A stretch of 64,000 bases of DNA from Solirubrobacter taibaiensis (GTDB lineage: Bacteria; Actinomycetota; Thermoleophilia; Solirubrobacterales; Solirubrobacteraceae), in NCBI GenBank assembly GCA_027587225.1, contig JAPDDQ010000009.1, positions 62,001 through 126,000 of the forward strand, written 5' to 3'. The notes beneath the pieces were generated by a model. The model did no database searches. It saw only the letters and a program-made list of their open reading frames with translations, and had not been told where the DNA came from. Each line of letters starts with the position of its first letter. Within the stretch, counting starts at the first letter, position 1. Of the stretch, positions 9,183 to 17,530 are shown one piece after another. The translations under genes and the position numbers were made by a program.

Positions 9183-10877
9183 ATGACTCCGTCAGACGAT
9201 TCGTCCGCCGCTCGTCGGGACGCCCGCGCGGCGCTCGCCGACGAGCCGCGCCGCGCGGGCGCCCGGTCGCACTTCCGGGCGATGGGCATCGACCCGTAGC
9301 GGCTGGGCGGACCGATCGTCGGCATCGCCTCGATGTGGACCGGCACGATGCCGTGCAACCTCAACCACCTCGAGCTGTCGGAGGCGGTGGCGGCCGGCGT
9401 GGCGTCGGCCGGGGGCGTCGCGCTGCCGTTCAACACGATCTCGGTCTCCGACAACCAGTCGCAGGGCACGCCCGGGATGCGCGCCTCGTTGATCTCCCGC
9501 GAGCTGATCGCGGACTCGATCGAGCTCATGGACGTCGCGCACGACTTCGACGCGCTCGTGTGCATCGTCGGTTGCGACAAGACCACGCCCGCCGCGCTGA
9601 TGGCGCTGGCGCGGATCGACAAGCCCGCCGTGGTGCTCTACAGCGGACCGATGCGGGCCGGCTCGTGGCGGGGCGAGCAGGCGACGATCCAGGACGTCTG
9701 GGAGGCCGTCGGCGCGTACGGGCAAGGGCGCATCACCCGCGGTGAGCTCGACGACCTGGAGCGCACGGCGTGTCCCGGGCCGGGCACGTGCGCCGGCCAC
9801 TTCACCGCCAACACGATGGCCGTCGCGCTCGAATGCCTCGGCCTGACGCGGCTCGGGACCACCCTGCTCGCCGCGGACGCGCTGGAGGAGCGCCGGGAGG
9901 AGGCAGCACGCTGCGGCGCGCTGGCCGCGAGCCTCGCTGCGGACGGGCGCTCCGCGCGCGACTTCCTCGACCGGCGCGGGCTCCTGAACGCGATGGTGGG
10001 CATCGCCGCGAGCGGCGGCTCGACGAACGGGTTCCTCCACCTGCTGGCGATCGCCCGCGAGGCTGAGGTCGAGCTGACGCTCGCCGATCTCGCCGACCGC
10101 TGCGATGTCACTCCGGTGCTCGCGAGCCTCACCCCGGGCGGCCGGTACGTGGCCACCGACTTCCACGCGGCCGGCGGCGTGCCCGTGCTGATCCGCGAGT
10201 TGATCGCGGCGCGGCTCGTCGACGGCGACGCGCCCACGATCGAGGCCGGAACCCTCGCGGAGGCGAGCGCCGGCGCTCCCGCTCCCGACGGCCGCGTCAC
10301 CTTCAGCGCGGCGGCTCCGTACAAGGCGACGAGCGGCCTGGTCGGCCTGGTCGGCAACCTCGCGCCGCGCGGTGCCGTGGCGAAGGTCGCCGGCACGCAA
10401 CGGCGGCGCCACGTCGGACCGGCACGCGTGTTCGAACGCGAGGAGGCGTGCATCGCGGCCATCGATGCCGGTGACGTCATCCCGGGCGAGGTGGTCGTGG
10501 TGCGCAACGAGGGCCCGGCCGGCGGACCGGGGATGCGAGAGATGCTGAGCGTGACGGCGGCCCTGGTGGGCGCGGGCCTGGGCGAGTCCGTGACCCTCGT
10601 GACCGACGGACGCTTCTCCGGGGCGACCCGGGGGCTGATGGTCGGGCACGTCACGCCGGAGGCGGTGCGCGGCGGTCCGCTCGCCGTGGTGCGCGACGGC
10701 GACATGGTCACGGTCGACGCGGACACGCGCGAGCTGTCGGTCGAATGCTCGGAAGCCGAGCTCGCGGAGCGCCTCGCCGCCTACGTGCCGCCACCGCCGC
10801 GCGTGGCCCACGGCGTGCTCGGGCGCTACAGCCGGCTCGTCGGCGCTGCGTCCGACGGCGCGACGCTGCGCGACTGA
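9183..10877 (+). pseudogene. IlvD/Edd-family dehydratase gene interrupted by an in-frame TAG
   Basis: Dihydroxy-acid dehydratase family ([2Fe-2S] or [4Fe-4S] dehydratase of branched-chain or sugar-acid metabolism). The frame from ATG 9183 encodes 564 codons but meets TAG at 9297-9299 (codon 39), between FRAMGIDP and [10 protein letters not shown], where the family normally has an acidic residue. A single GAG-to-TAG change would explain it. Downstream the gene is intact: cluster ligands Cys58 (PCN), Cys131 (GCDK) and Cys203 ([12 protein letters not shown]), and [10 protein letters not shown], all in frame. Restart at ATG 9333 would give 514 residues, missing about 50 residues of the N-terminal domain but keeping all three Cys. 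Options: recent inactivation, read-through, restart, or a base-calling error. Actinobacterial paralogues include sugar-acid dehydratases, so valine/isoleucine synthesis is not assured. Confidence 0.85.
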
Positions 10878-10889
10878 CTCAGAAACGCA

Positions 10890-10919
10890 AACGGGGCGCC
10901 CCATAAGGGACGCCCCGTT
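10890..10919. terminator. Stem-loop terminator between convergent genes
   Basis: AACGGGGCG (10890-10898) pairs perfectly with CGCCCCGTT (10911-10919). After one mismatch a further three C-G pairs close a four-base loop. It lies 12 bases after the ilvD-family stop and 49 bases from the convergent glycosyltransferase stop, so it can serve both. There is no real T-tract, common for actinobacterial terminators. Confidence 0.8.
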
Positions 10920-10968
10920 CACTGAGGAGGAGGGGTGTCACGCAAGTCGGAACTTGGAGGGCATCCGG

Positions 10969-12150
10969 TCAACGCGACAATCCGTGTATTCCCGCAGGAC
11001 CGGGTTGCAAACCGTCGTTCGCGATCAATTTCTTCAAGACGTCGACGGCGGTGTCGACGGTAGGGAGGGCGCGGATGTCCGCGGCGATCTCAGCGGCGCG
11101 GGCTGTGTAGCGATCGTCGGCGAGCAGCGCATGGACGGCTTCGGCCAGGCCGGCAAGGCCGGGCTCGATCACGAGGCCCGCGCCGAGCTCGGCGACGCGC
11201 TCGGCGTTGTGGGGCTGGTCGGCGAACATCGGGCGCACGGCGACGGGCACGCCCTGGGCGAGCGCGCCGCGCACGGTCCCGGTGCCGCCGTGGCAGACCA
11301 TCGCCCGGACATGGCGCACGACGTCCGCCTGCGGCAGCCAGCGCTCGACGCGCACGTTGGCGGGCAGCGGGCCGAGATCGGCGGGGTCGCGGTCGTGGCC
11401 GGTGGTCGCGAGCAGGTTGATCGGGAGCGGCGCGAGCGCGTCGATCGCCGCGCGGTACAGGCCCGGGAAGAAGCCCATCTGCGGCGCGGCGGTGCCGAAC
11501 GTGAGGTACACGAGCGGGTGCTCGTCGGGCGGGAACCACGCGGCTACCGACCCGTTCGTCGGAGCGTCGTGCTCGCGGAAGCGGTGAGTGCCGGACGGGC
11601 CGGGGTGCGCGGGATGCTCGAGCCGCGGCGGCAGCAACGTGAAGCGAGTCTCCGCGCGGTCGTCCCTGGCGCGGAGCCCGTGGTCGTCACGGAGCCGGGT
11701 GAGTGCAGCGTCCGTCGCGTCGCGCAGCTCGTGTTCCACCGCGTACTGCGTGATCGCCACGATGACGCAGGGCAGCTCGTGATGGGCGCCCACCAGCCGC
11801 CCCGCGAACTCGCTCGCTTCGGACAGGATGAGGTCAGGGCGCCAGTCGCGGATCGCGTCGAGCAGGCCCGGCAGCGCCGCGGCGGCGTCGAGGCCGGCGA
11901 AGACTTCCAAGGCACGCGCGTTGGCCTGGGCGGGCGGGAGTCCGCGGCTGGACGCGAACACCGCTGAGCGCTCCGCGTCGGGCGCCTCGGCCAACGGCCA
12001 CGCGTCATAGCCCGCGGCCCGGATGCGGTGCAGCGCCGAGACCCGCGACGCTACAAGCACCTCGCCGCCCGCGGCGCGGATGGCGTCCAGGAAGGGGATC
12101 AGCGGGGTGAGGTGACCGGCCGAGCCGGTCGTCGTCACGAGGATGCGCAC
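10969..12150 (-). CDS. Glycosyltransferase, MGT/UGT type (GT-B fold)
   Basis: A 393-residue GT-B enzyme that probably transfers a sugar from a nucleotide donor to a small hydrophobic acceptor. The N-lobe starts MRILVTTTGSAGHLTPLIPF. The C-lobe contains VYLTFGTAAPQ and the donor-binding block VCHGGTGTVRGALAQGVPV, then PMFADQPHNAERV, matching the PSPG-like motif of macrolide and flavonoid glycosyltransferases. The His in AGHLTP matches the usual catalytic base position. The start is GTG 12150. No biosynthetic gene cluster surrounds it, so a detoxification role (antibiotic or xenobiotic glycosylation) is possible but unproven. It is divergent from the MFS exporter at 12207. Confidence 0.88.
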   Translation of the reverse strand: MRILVTTTGSAGHLTPLIPFLDAIRAAGGEVLVASRVSALHRIRAAGYDAWPLAEAPDAERSAVFASSRGLPPAQANARALEVFAGLDAAAALPGLLDAIRDWRPDLILSEASEFAGRLVGAHHELPCVIVAITQYAVEHELRDATDAALTRLRDDHGLRARDDRAETRFTLLPPRLEHPAHPGPSGTHRFREHDAPTNGSVAAWFPPDEHPLVYLTFGTAAPQMGFFPGLYRAAIDALAPLPINLLATTGHDRDPADLGPLPANVRVERWLPQADVVRHVRAMVCHGGTGTVRGALAQGVPVAVRPMFADQPHNAERVAELGAGLVIEPGLAGLAEAVHALLADDRYTARAAEIAADIRALPTVDTAVDVLKKLIANDGLQPGPAGIHGLSR

Positions 12151-12191
12151 ATCCGGAAGACGAGCCGGACACCGCTCCTATTCCTGCCGCG

Positions 12192-12197
12192 TAGGCT
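12192..12197 (+). promoter_or_regulatory. Probable -10 element of the DHA2-like MFS gene
   Basis: TAGGCT lies 9 bases before ATG 12207. The gap leaves at most a 2- or 3-base leader and contains no Shine-Dalgarno sequence. Confidence 0.4.
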
Positions 12198-12206
12198 CCG
12201 TGCCGG

Positions 12207-13622
12207 ATGACCAGGGAGGCTGACCGGGCCGCGGGCGCCCGCGGGCTGGTGCCCGTGCTCGTCGGCGTGACCTTGGTGATCTCGATCGTCAGCAGCCTCG
12301 GTGCGCCGCTGCTGCCGGACGTGGCGGAGTCACTGGACGTGTCACTCGACAGCGCGCAGTGGTCGCTGACCGCGGCGCTGCTGGCGGGGACCATCGCGGC
12401 GCCGGTGCTCGGCCGGCTCGGTGACGGGCCGCATCGGCGGCAGGCGATCGTCGGCGCGCTCGCGGTGGTGTTCGTGGGCAGCGTGATCGCCGGCTTCGCG
12501 GACTCGATCGGGGTGCTCGTGGCGGGGCGCGCGATGCAGGGCGTGGGGCTCGGTGTGGCGCCGGTGACGATGGCGGTCGCGCGGGACCTGCTGCCCGCCG
12601 ACCGGGTGGCCGGCGTGATCGGGCTGCTGTCGGTCAGCGCCGCGGCGGGCGTCGGCGCCGGATATCCGCTCAGCGGGTTGATCGCCGGCTGGCTGGACGT
12701 GCACTACGCGTTCCTGTCGGGCGCGGTGATCAGCGGCCTGGCCATCGCCGCCACGCTCGTGGTCGTCCCGCGCAGCCCCGGCGCGGTGGGGGCGCCGCTG
12801 GACGTCCGGGGCGCGGTGGTGGTCGCGGCGGGCCTGGTCGCGCTGCTGCTCGGCGTCGGGCAGGGCAGCACGTGGGGGTGGACCTCAGGGCGCGTCCTCG
12901 GCCTGTTCGCCATAGCCGCCGTGATCCTCGCGGGCTGGGTGCGCATGCAGCTGGCGACGTCGCACCCGCTCGTCGACCTGCGGCTGATGCGGCACCGCCC
13001 GGTGTTCGGCGCCGATCTCGCCGCGCTCCTGCTCGGCCTGGCGCTGTACGCGTTCCTGACGGTTGTGACCACCTTCGTGCAGATGCCGTCGGCCGACGGC
13101 TTCGGGTTCGACGGGACCGCGCTCACCGCCGGGTTGTGCCTCGTGCCGTTCTCGCTCTCGAGCCTGGCCGCCAGCCAGGCGATGGTGCCGCTGATGCGCC
13201 GCTACGGTGCCCGCGCGATCCTGCTGGCCGGGGTGCTGATGATCACGCTCGCGGGCGGGTTCTTCGCGCTGGTCCACGACGCGTTGTGGCAGGCGTTCGC
13301 GACCATGGGCATCATCGGCCTCGGGTTCGGGTTCACGTACGGCGCGATCCCCGGCGTGATCGCGCGTGCGGTCCCGCACTGGGAGACGGGCAGCGCGCTC
13401 GGCCTCTACCAGGTGATCCGCTCGGTCGGCTTCTCCGTCGGCAGCGCGCTGACCGCCTCGATCCTCGCCGCGCACATCGACGCGGCGACCGGCCGGCCGG
13501 GCGAAGACGGGTTCGTCCTCGCCCTGTGGCTCGGGGTGGGCGTGTGCGTGCTGGCCGCCTGCGCGTGCGCGACGCTGCCGGGTGGGCGGGAGGCGCCCGT
13601 GCACCGCGACCCCGGTCTGTGA
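12207..13622 (+). CDS. MFS transporter, DHA2/EmrB-like drug exporter
   Basis: A 471-residue transporter with about 14 predicted helices. Helix 1 opens LVPVLVGVTLVISIVSSLGAP and is followed by LPDVAESLDVSLDSAQWSLT, characteristic of DHA2. The A-motif region is GRLGDGPHRRQ, and motif C-like Gly-rich segments occur in helix 5 (SAAAGVGAGYPLSGLIAG). Proton-coupled efflux of a hydrophobic drug is the family function; the substrate is not evident. Its neighbour on the other strand is a glycosyltransferase, so the two could form a modify-and-export pair, which is inference from adjacency alone. Confidence 0.88.
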   Translation: MTREADRAAGARGLVPVLVGVTLVISIVSSLGAPLLPDVAESLDVSLDSAQWSLTAALLAGTIAAPVLGRLGDGPHRRQAIVGALAVVFVGSVIAGFADSIGVLVAGRAMQGVGLGVAPVTMAVARDLLPADRVAGVIGLLSVSAAAGVGAGYPLSGLIAGWLDVHYAFLSGAVISGLAIAATLVVVPRSPGAVGAPLDVRGAVVVAAGLVALLLGVGQGSTWGWTSGRVLGLFAIAAVILAGWVRMQLATSHPLVDLRLMRHRPVFGADLAALLLGLALYAFLTVVTTFVQMPSADGFGFDGTALTAGLCLVPFSLSSLAASQAMVPLMRRYGARAILLAGVLMITLAGGFFALVHDALWQAFATMGIIGLGFGFTYGAIPGVIARAVPHWETGSALGLYQVIRSVGFSVGSALTASILAAHIDAATGRPGEDGFVLALWLGVGVCVLAACACATLPGGREAPVHRDPGL

Positions 13623-13628
13623 AGTCCC

Positions 13629-13634
13629 TAGGGT
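13629..13634 (+). promoter_or_regulatory. Possible -10 element of the BKACE gene
   Basis: TAGGGT begins 7 bases after the MFS stop and lies 9 bases before ATG 13644. It may let the BKACE gene be expressed independently of the upstream transporter. Confidence 0.35.
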
Positions 13635-13643
13635 GGACGTCGT

Positions 13644-14540
13644 ATGAGCGCGACCATCATCAGCTGCGCCGTCACGGGCTCGATCCACACGCCGTCGATG
13701 TCGGACGCGCTGCCGGTCACGCCCGACGAGATCGCCCGCCAGGCCGTCGACGCGGTCGCCGCCGGCGCGGCGATCGTCCACCTGCACGCGCGGGACCCGG
13801 AGACGGGCCGGCCGAGTCCCGATCCGGCGTTGTTCGAGGTGCCGGTCGCGGCCGTGCGGGAGGCCGGGGCCGTGTTGAACATCTCCACCGGCGGCAGCGC
13901 GCAGATGTCGGTCGAGGAGCGGCTCGCGCCCGCGAAGCGCTGGGCGCCCGAACTCGCCTCGCTGAACATGGGCTCGATGAACTTCGTGTTCGCGGGCGCG
14001 GCGAAGCGCGTCGAGCGTTGGCGGCACGAGTGGGAGGAGCCGTACGTGGTCGGCTCCGCGGATCGCATCTTCGCCAACACGTTCGACCAGATCGAGCGGA
14101 CCGTCAGCGAGCTGGGCGCGCTCGGCACGCGCTTCGAGTTCGAGTGCTACGACGTCGGCCACCTCTACACGCTCGCCCACTTCGCGGACCGCGGGGTCGT
14201 CGAGCCGCCGTTCTGGATCCAGGCCATCTTCGGCATCCTCGGCGGCATCGGCGCCGACCAGGACAACCTCGCCCACATGGTCACGATCGCCGACCGCCTG
14301 TTCGGCTCCGACTACGTGTTCTCGACGTTCGCGGCGGGCCGTCACCAGATGGACTTCGTCACCGCGTCGGCGCTGCGCGGCGGGCACGTGCGGGTCGGGC
14401 TCGAGGACAGCCTGATGATCGCGCGCGGCACGTTCGCGACCGACAACGCGCAGCAGGTGGCCAAGGCGGCGACGATTCTGCGCGAGCTCGGCCGGACGGT
14501 CGCGACGCCGGATGAAGCCCGGGAGCTGCTGGGCCTCTAG
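13644..14540 (+). CDS. BKACE-family (DUF849) beta-keto acid cleavage enzyme
   Basis: A 298-residue TIM-barrel enzyme of the family named after 3-keto-5-aminohexanoate cleavage enzyme (Kce). These enzymes use acetyl-CoA and a zinc ion to cleave beta-keto acids. The zinc motif is visible as IVHLHARDPETGRP. Other conserved segments are NISTGGSAQMSVEERLAP, SLNMGSMNFVF, the FECYDVGHL segment and QDNLAHMV. The natural substrate cannot be read from sequence because this family is functionally diverse (carnitine, beta-alanine and lysine degradation branches). No other catabolic gene is adjacent. It ends 4 bases into the convergent P-type ATPase gene. Confidence 0.88.
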   Translation: MSATIISCAVTGSIHTPSMSDALPVTPDEIARQAVDAVAAGAAIVHLHARDPETGRPSPDPALFEVPVAAVREAGAVLNISTGGSAQMSVEERLAPAKRWAPELASLNMGSMNFVFAGAAKRVERWRHEWEEPYVVGSADRIFANTFDQIERTVSELGALGTRFEFECYDVGHLYTLAHFADRGVVEPPFWIQAIFGILGGIGADQDNLAHMVTIADRLFGSDYVFSTFAAGRHQMDFVTASALRGGHVRVGLEDSLMIARGTFATDNAQQVAKAATILRELGRTVATPDEARELLGL

Positions 14541-16627
14541 CGCCGGAGCAGGCGCATCGCGTTGCCCGTCACCAGCAGCGACATGCCCATGTCCGTGGCC
14601 ACGGCGACGACGAGCGTGACGAGCCCGAACGGGGCGAGCACGACGAAGACGGCCTTGATCGCGAGCGACGCGATCACGTTGGCGCGCATGATGGCCAGCG
14701 CACGACGGGCCTGGGTGATGGCCTCGGGCAGCGCGTCCAGGCGGTCGGACATGAGCGCGACGTCGGCGCTCTGGATGGCCACGTCGGAGCCGGCCGCGCC
14801 CATCGCGACGCCGACGCGGGCGGCCGCCAGCGCGGGGGCGTCGTTGACGCCGTCGCCGACCATCGCCACCGCACCCGCCTCGCGTTCGAGCGCTCGCACG
14901 TGCTCGAGCTTCTCGGCGGGGAGCAGGCCCGCGTGGACGTCGGTGATGCCGGCCGTGTGGGCGACGGCCCGGGCGACCGGCTCGCTGTCGCCGGTGAGCA
15001 TCACGACGCGGTCGATGCCGACCGTGTGCAGGCGCTCGGCGAGGCCGCCGGCCTCGGGGCGGGGCTGGTCGGCGAGGCCGAACAGCGCGATCAGGTGATC
15101 GCCCTCGCCGAGGCCGATCACGGTCTGGCCGGCATCGTGCAACGCGCCGAGCCCAGGTGGCAGCGTGCCGAGGCGCTCCTGCATCAGCCGGGGGCCACCG
15201 GCCCACAGCGCGCGGCCTGCGACGGTGGCCTGGGCGCCGCGGCCCGGAAGCGCGAGGAACCCCTCGGCCGGCGGCACGGGAAGATCACGATCTCGCGCCG
15301 CACGGCGCAGCGCGGCCGCCAGCGGATGCTCTGAGCCGCGCTCGACGGCGGCGACGAGCGCGAGCGCCGCCGCTTCGTCGTCGGCGTGCACGCGCTGCAG
15401 GAGCGGGAGTCCGAGCGTGAGCGTCCCGGTCTTGTCGAGCGCGACCGCGCGGACGCGCCCGAGGTCCTCGAGCGCCTGGCCGCCCTTGATCAGGATCCCG
15501 CGGCGTGCGGCGCCGCCGACGGCCGACACGACGGCCACGGGTACGGAGATCACCAGCGAGCACGGGCAGGCCACGATCAGCAGCGCCAGCGCGCGGTACA
15601 GCCACGTGTCCGCCTCGCCCCCGAACGCGAGCGGGACCGTGGCGAGCAGGAGCGCGGCGCCGAACACGATCGGTGTGTAGATCGCGGCGAAGCGGTCGAT
15701 GAAGCGCTCCGCGGGTGCGCGGCTGCCCTGGGCCTGCTCGACGAGCGTGGCGACGCGCGAGAGCATCGAGTCCGCGGCCGGCCGGGTCGTGCGCGCGGTG
15801 AGCGCGCCGGTGGTGTTCAGCGTGCCGGCGAACAGCTCGTCGCCGGGGGCCTTGTCCACCGGCACCGACTCGCCGGTGATCGGCGCCTGGTCGACGCTCG
15901 AGTGCCCGGCGGCGACCTCCGCGTCGAGCGGGATCCGCTCGCCGGGCTGGATCGCGATCAGGGCGCCGACGGGGACGGTCGCGACGTCGACCAGCCGCTC
16001 GTCGTCGCCGATCAGCACGCGGGCGCGGGTGGGGGCGAGGTCCATCAGCGACGCGACGACCCGGCGGCTGCGCTCGAGTGCCATCGCCTCCAGCCCGGTG
16101 CCGACCGCGAACAACACGAGCACCCAGGCGCCTTCGGCGTACTCGCCGATGCCGACCGCGCCGACCGCCGCGAGCGCCATCAGCACGTTCATGTCCAGCC
16201 GCCGGCGGCGCAGGGCGAGCGCCGCGGCACGGGCGATCGGCCAGCCCCCGACCGCCATCGAGAGCAGGTACAGCGGCTCGGCCACGACGCGCGGCGCGGA
16301 CGCCAGCGAAGCGACCACGGCGACGCCGAGCAGCGCGATCGACAGGGTGGTGGAGAGGGCGCGCGCGTCGCGGCGCCAGAACGGCGTGCGGTCGTGCTCG
16401 ACCACCCGCGCCGCCGGGAACGCCCGGTAGCCGGCGAGGGCCACTGCGCGCGTGATCACCGCGTCGGGCGCGTCGCCGGCGACGGCGAGCGAAGCGGCGC
16501 CGAAAGACACCTCCGCCGACGCCACACCGGGGAGCGCGGAAACGGCCCGCTCGACGGTCTTCGCGCACCCGCCGCAGTCCATGCCCTCGACGCGGAAGCG
16601 CCGTTGAGACAAATCAACTACCGCCAT
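14537..16627 (-). CDS. Heavy-metal P1B-type ATPase, Zn/Cd/Pb subgroup
   Basis: A 696-residue efflux ATPase. The N-terminal HMA domain has GMDCGGC (Cys18, Cys21), followed by eight predicted membrane helices. Helix 6 holds ACPCS (Cys354-Pro-Cys356). The phosphorylation motif is DKTGTLT (Asp398), the HP motif SEHPLAAAL and the hinge GDGVNDAPALAAARVG. The last helices carry IKAVF and VAVATDMGMSLLVTGNAMRL, the Lys/Asp pair of the ZntA-like P1B-2 group, which favours Zn, Cd or Pb over Cu. ATG 16627 is chosen because it gives the HMA domain directly; the longer frame to 16963 overlaps the divergent gene. It probably drives metal out of the cell. Confidence 0.94.
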   Translation of the reverse strand: MAVVDLSQRRFRVEGMDCGGCAKTVERAVSALPGVASAEVSFGAASLAVAGDAPDAVITRAVALAGYRAFPAARVVEHDRTPFWRRDARALSTTLSIALLGVAVVASLASAPRVVAEPLYLLSMAVGGWPIARAAALALRRRRLDMNVLMALAAVGAVGIGEYAEGAWVLVLFAVGTGLEAMALERSRRVVASLMDLAPTRARVLIGDDERLVDVATVPVGALIAIQPGERIPLDAEVAAGHSSVDQAPITGESVPVDKAPGDELFAGTLNTTGALTARTTRPAADSMLSRVATLVEQAQGSRAPAERFIDRFAAIYTPIVFGAALLLATVPLAFGGEADTWLYRALALLIVACPCSLVISVPVAVVSAVGGAARRGILIKGGQALEDLGRVRAVALDKTGTLTLGLPLLQRVHADDEAAALALVAAVERGSEHPLAAALRRAARDRDLPVPPAEGFLALPGRGAQATVAGRALWAGGPRLMQERLGTLPPGLGALHDAGQTVIGLGEGDHLIALFGLADQPRPEAGGLAERLHTVGIDRVVMLTGDSEPVARAVAHTAGITDVHAGLLPAEKLEHVRALEREAGAVAMVGDGVNDAPALAAARVGVAMGAAGSDVAIQSADVALMSDRLDALPEAITQARRALAIMRANVIASLAIKAVFVVLAPFGLVTLVVAVATDMGMSLLVTGNAMRLLRR

Positions 16628-16636
16628 AGTTATAAG

Positions 16637-16646
16637 ACTGTACTCT
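16637..16646. promoter_or_regulatory. Overlapping divergent -10 elements (P-ATPase and propeller lipoprotein)
   Basis: Only 27 bases separate the two ATGs. On the plus strand TACTCT (16641-16646) lies 8 bases before ATG 16655. On the minus strand TACAGT (16642-16637) lies 9 bases before ATG 16627. The two hexamers overlap, so one bound metal-sensing repressor could shut both promoters. No clear SmtB or MerR dyad is visible. Confidence 0.4.
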
Positions 16647-16654
16647 TGCGCCGG

Positions 16655-17530
16655 ATGACTGGCTCGACGTGGATGGGCGTCGTGGCGTGCCTTGGCGCGC
16701 TGACGATCGCGGGCTGTGGAAGCGGCGGGGACGAGGACGCCCTGCCGACGGCGACGCCCGAGCCGGGCGCGATCTACTCGCTCGCCGTCGATCCGGCGGA
16801 CGGGGCGATCATGATCGGTACGGGCGCGGCGTTCTATCGCGTCGACGGCGCCGGCAAGGCGCTGGCGCTCAGCCCGACGATGACCGCGCCGCAGGGCAGA
16901 GGCCCGGTCAAGGATCTCGTGATCCGGTTCACCGGCCCGCGCACGCTCGTCGCCTCCGGGCACGCCGCCGAGCCGGGACTGCCGACGAACATCGGGCTGG
17001 CGAGCTCAGCGGATCAGGGCAAGACGTGGACGCCGGTGTCGGGCATCGACGAGTTCGACTACCACGAGCTCGAGGTCCATTCCGGGCGGCTGTTCGCGTT
17101 CCCCGAGGACGGTTCGATCCAGGTCAGCCAGGACGGCGGGCGCACGTTCCAGGCGCGTGAGGCACCGTCCGCGTCGCCGCCGCTGGACATCGCGGTCAAC
17201 CCCACGGACCCGGCGCACTGGGTCGTCTCCAACAAGTCGGGCACGTTCACGTCCACGAACGAGGGGCGCTCCTGGCGCCAGCGCGACACGACCGCGAGCC
17301 CGCGCCTCGTCTGGACCGGCACCGGCAAGCTGTTCGCCATCGGCCTCGACGGCACGGTCCGCGAAAGCGCCGACGGTGGCCGCACGTGGAATGAGAAGGG
17401 CATGCTCGGCGCGGGACCGAAGGAGGTCGCCGCGGCGCCGGACGGCACGCTGTACGCGATCACGGCCGGCGGCAAGGTGCACCGCTCGCCGGACGGCGCG
17501 CAGTGGCAACCGGTCGCGCAGGTCACTTGA
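16655..17530 (+). CDS. Beta-propeller (BNR/sialidase-like) lipoprotein
   Basis: A 291-residue extracytoplasmic lipoprotein; the signal ends in TIAGC (Cys21). The mature part is built of propeller blades with Asp-box-like motifs: SADQGKTWTPV, SQDGGRTFQAR, STNEGRSWRQR, SADGGRTWNEKG and SPDGAQWQPV, about one every 40 residues. It resembles the family annotated F510_1955 glycosylhydrolase (tentative), in which no glycosidase activity is established to my knowledge. ATG 16655 gives a clean signal; the open frame upstream is antisense to the ATPase gene. Its TGA overlaps the TTG start of the next gene, so the two are likely coupled. Confidence 0.82.
   Translation: MTGSTWMGVVACLGALTIAGCGSGGDEDALPTATPEPGAIYSLAVDPADGAIMIGTGAAFYRVDGAGKALALSPTMTAPQGRGPVKDLVIRFTGPRTLVASGHAAEPGLPTNIGLASSADQGKTWTPVSGIDEFDYHELEVHSGRLFAFPEDGSIQVSQDGGRTFQAREAPSASPPLDIAVNPTDPAHWVVSNKSGTFTSTNEGRSWRQRDTTASPRLVWTGTGKLFAIGLDGTVRESADGGRTWNEKGMLGAGPKEVAAAPDGTLYAITAGGKVHRSPDGAQWQPVAQVT

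Noticed and set aside
16628..16963. N-terminal extension of the P-type ATPase to 16963
   Set aside because: The extra 112 residues are antisense to the propeller lipoprotein gene and are Arg-rich filler; the HMA domain begins right after ATG 16627.
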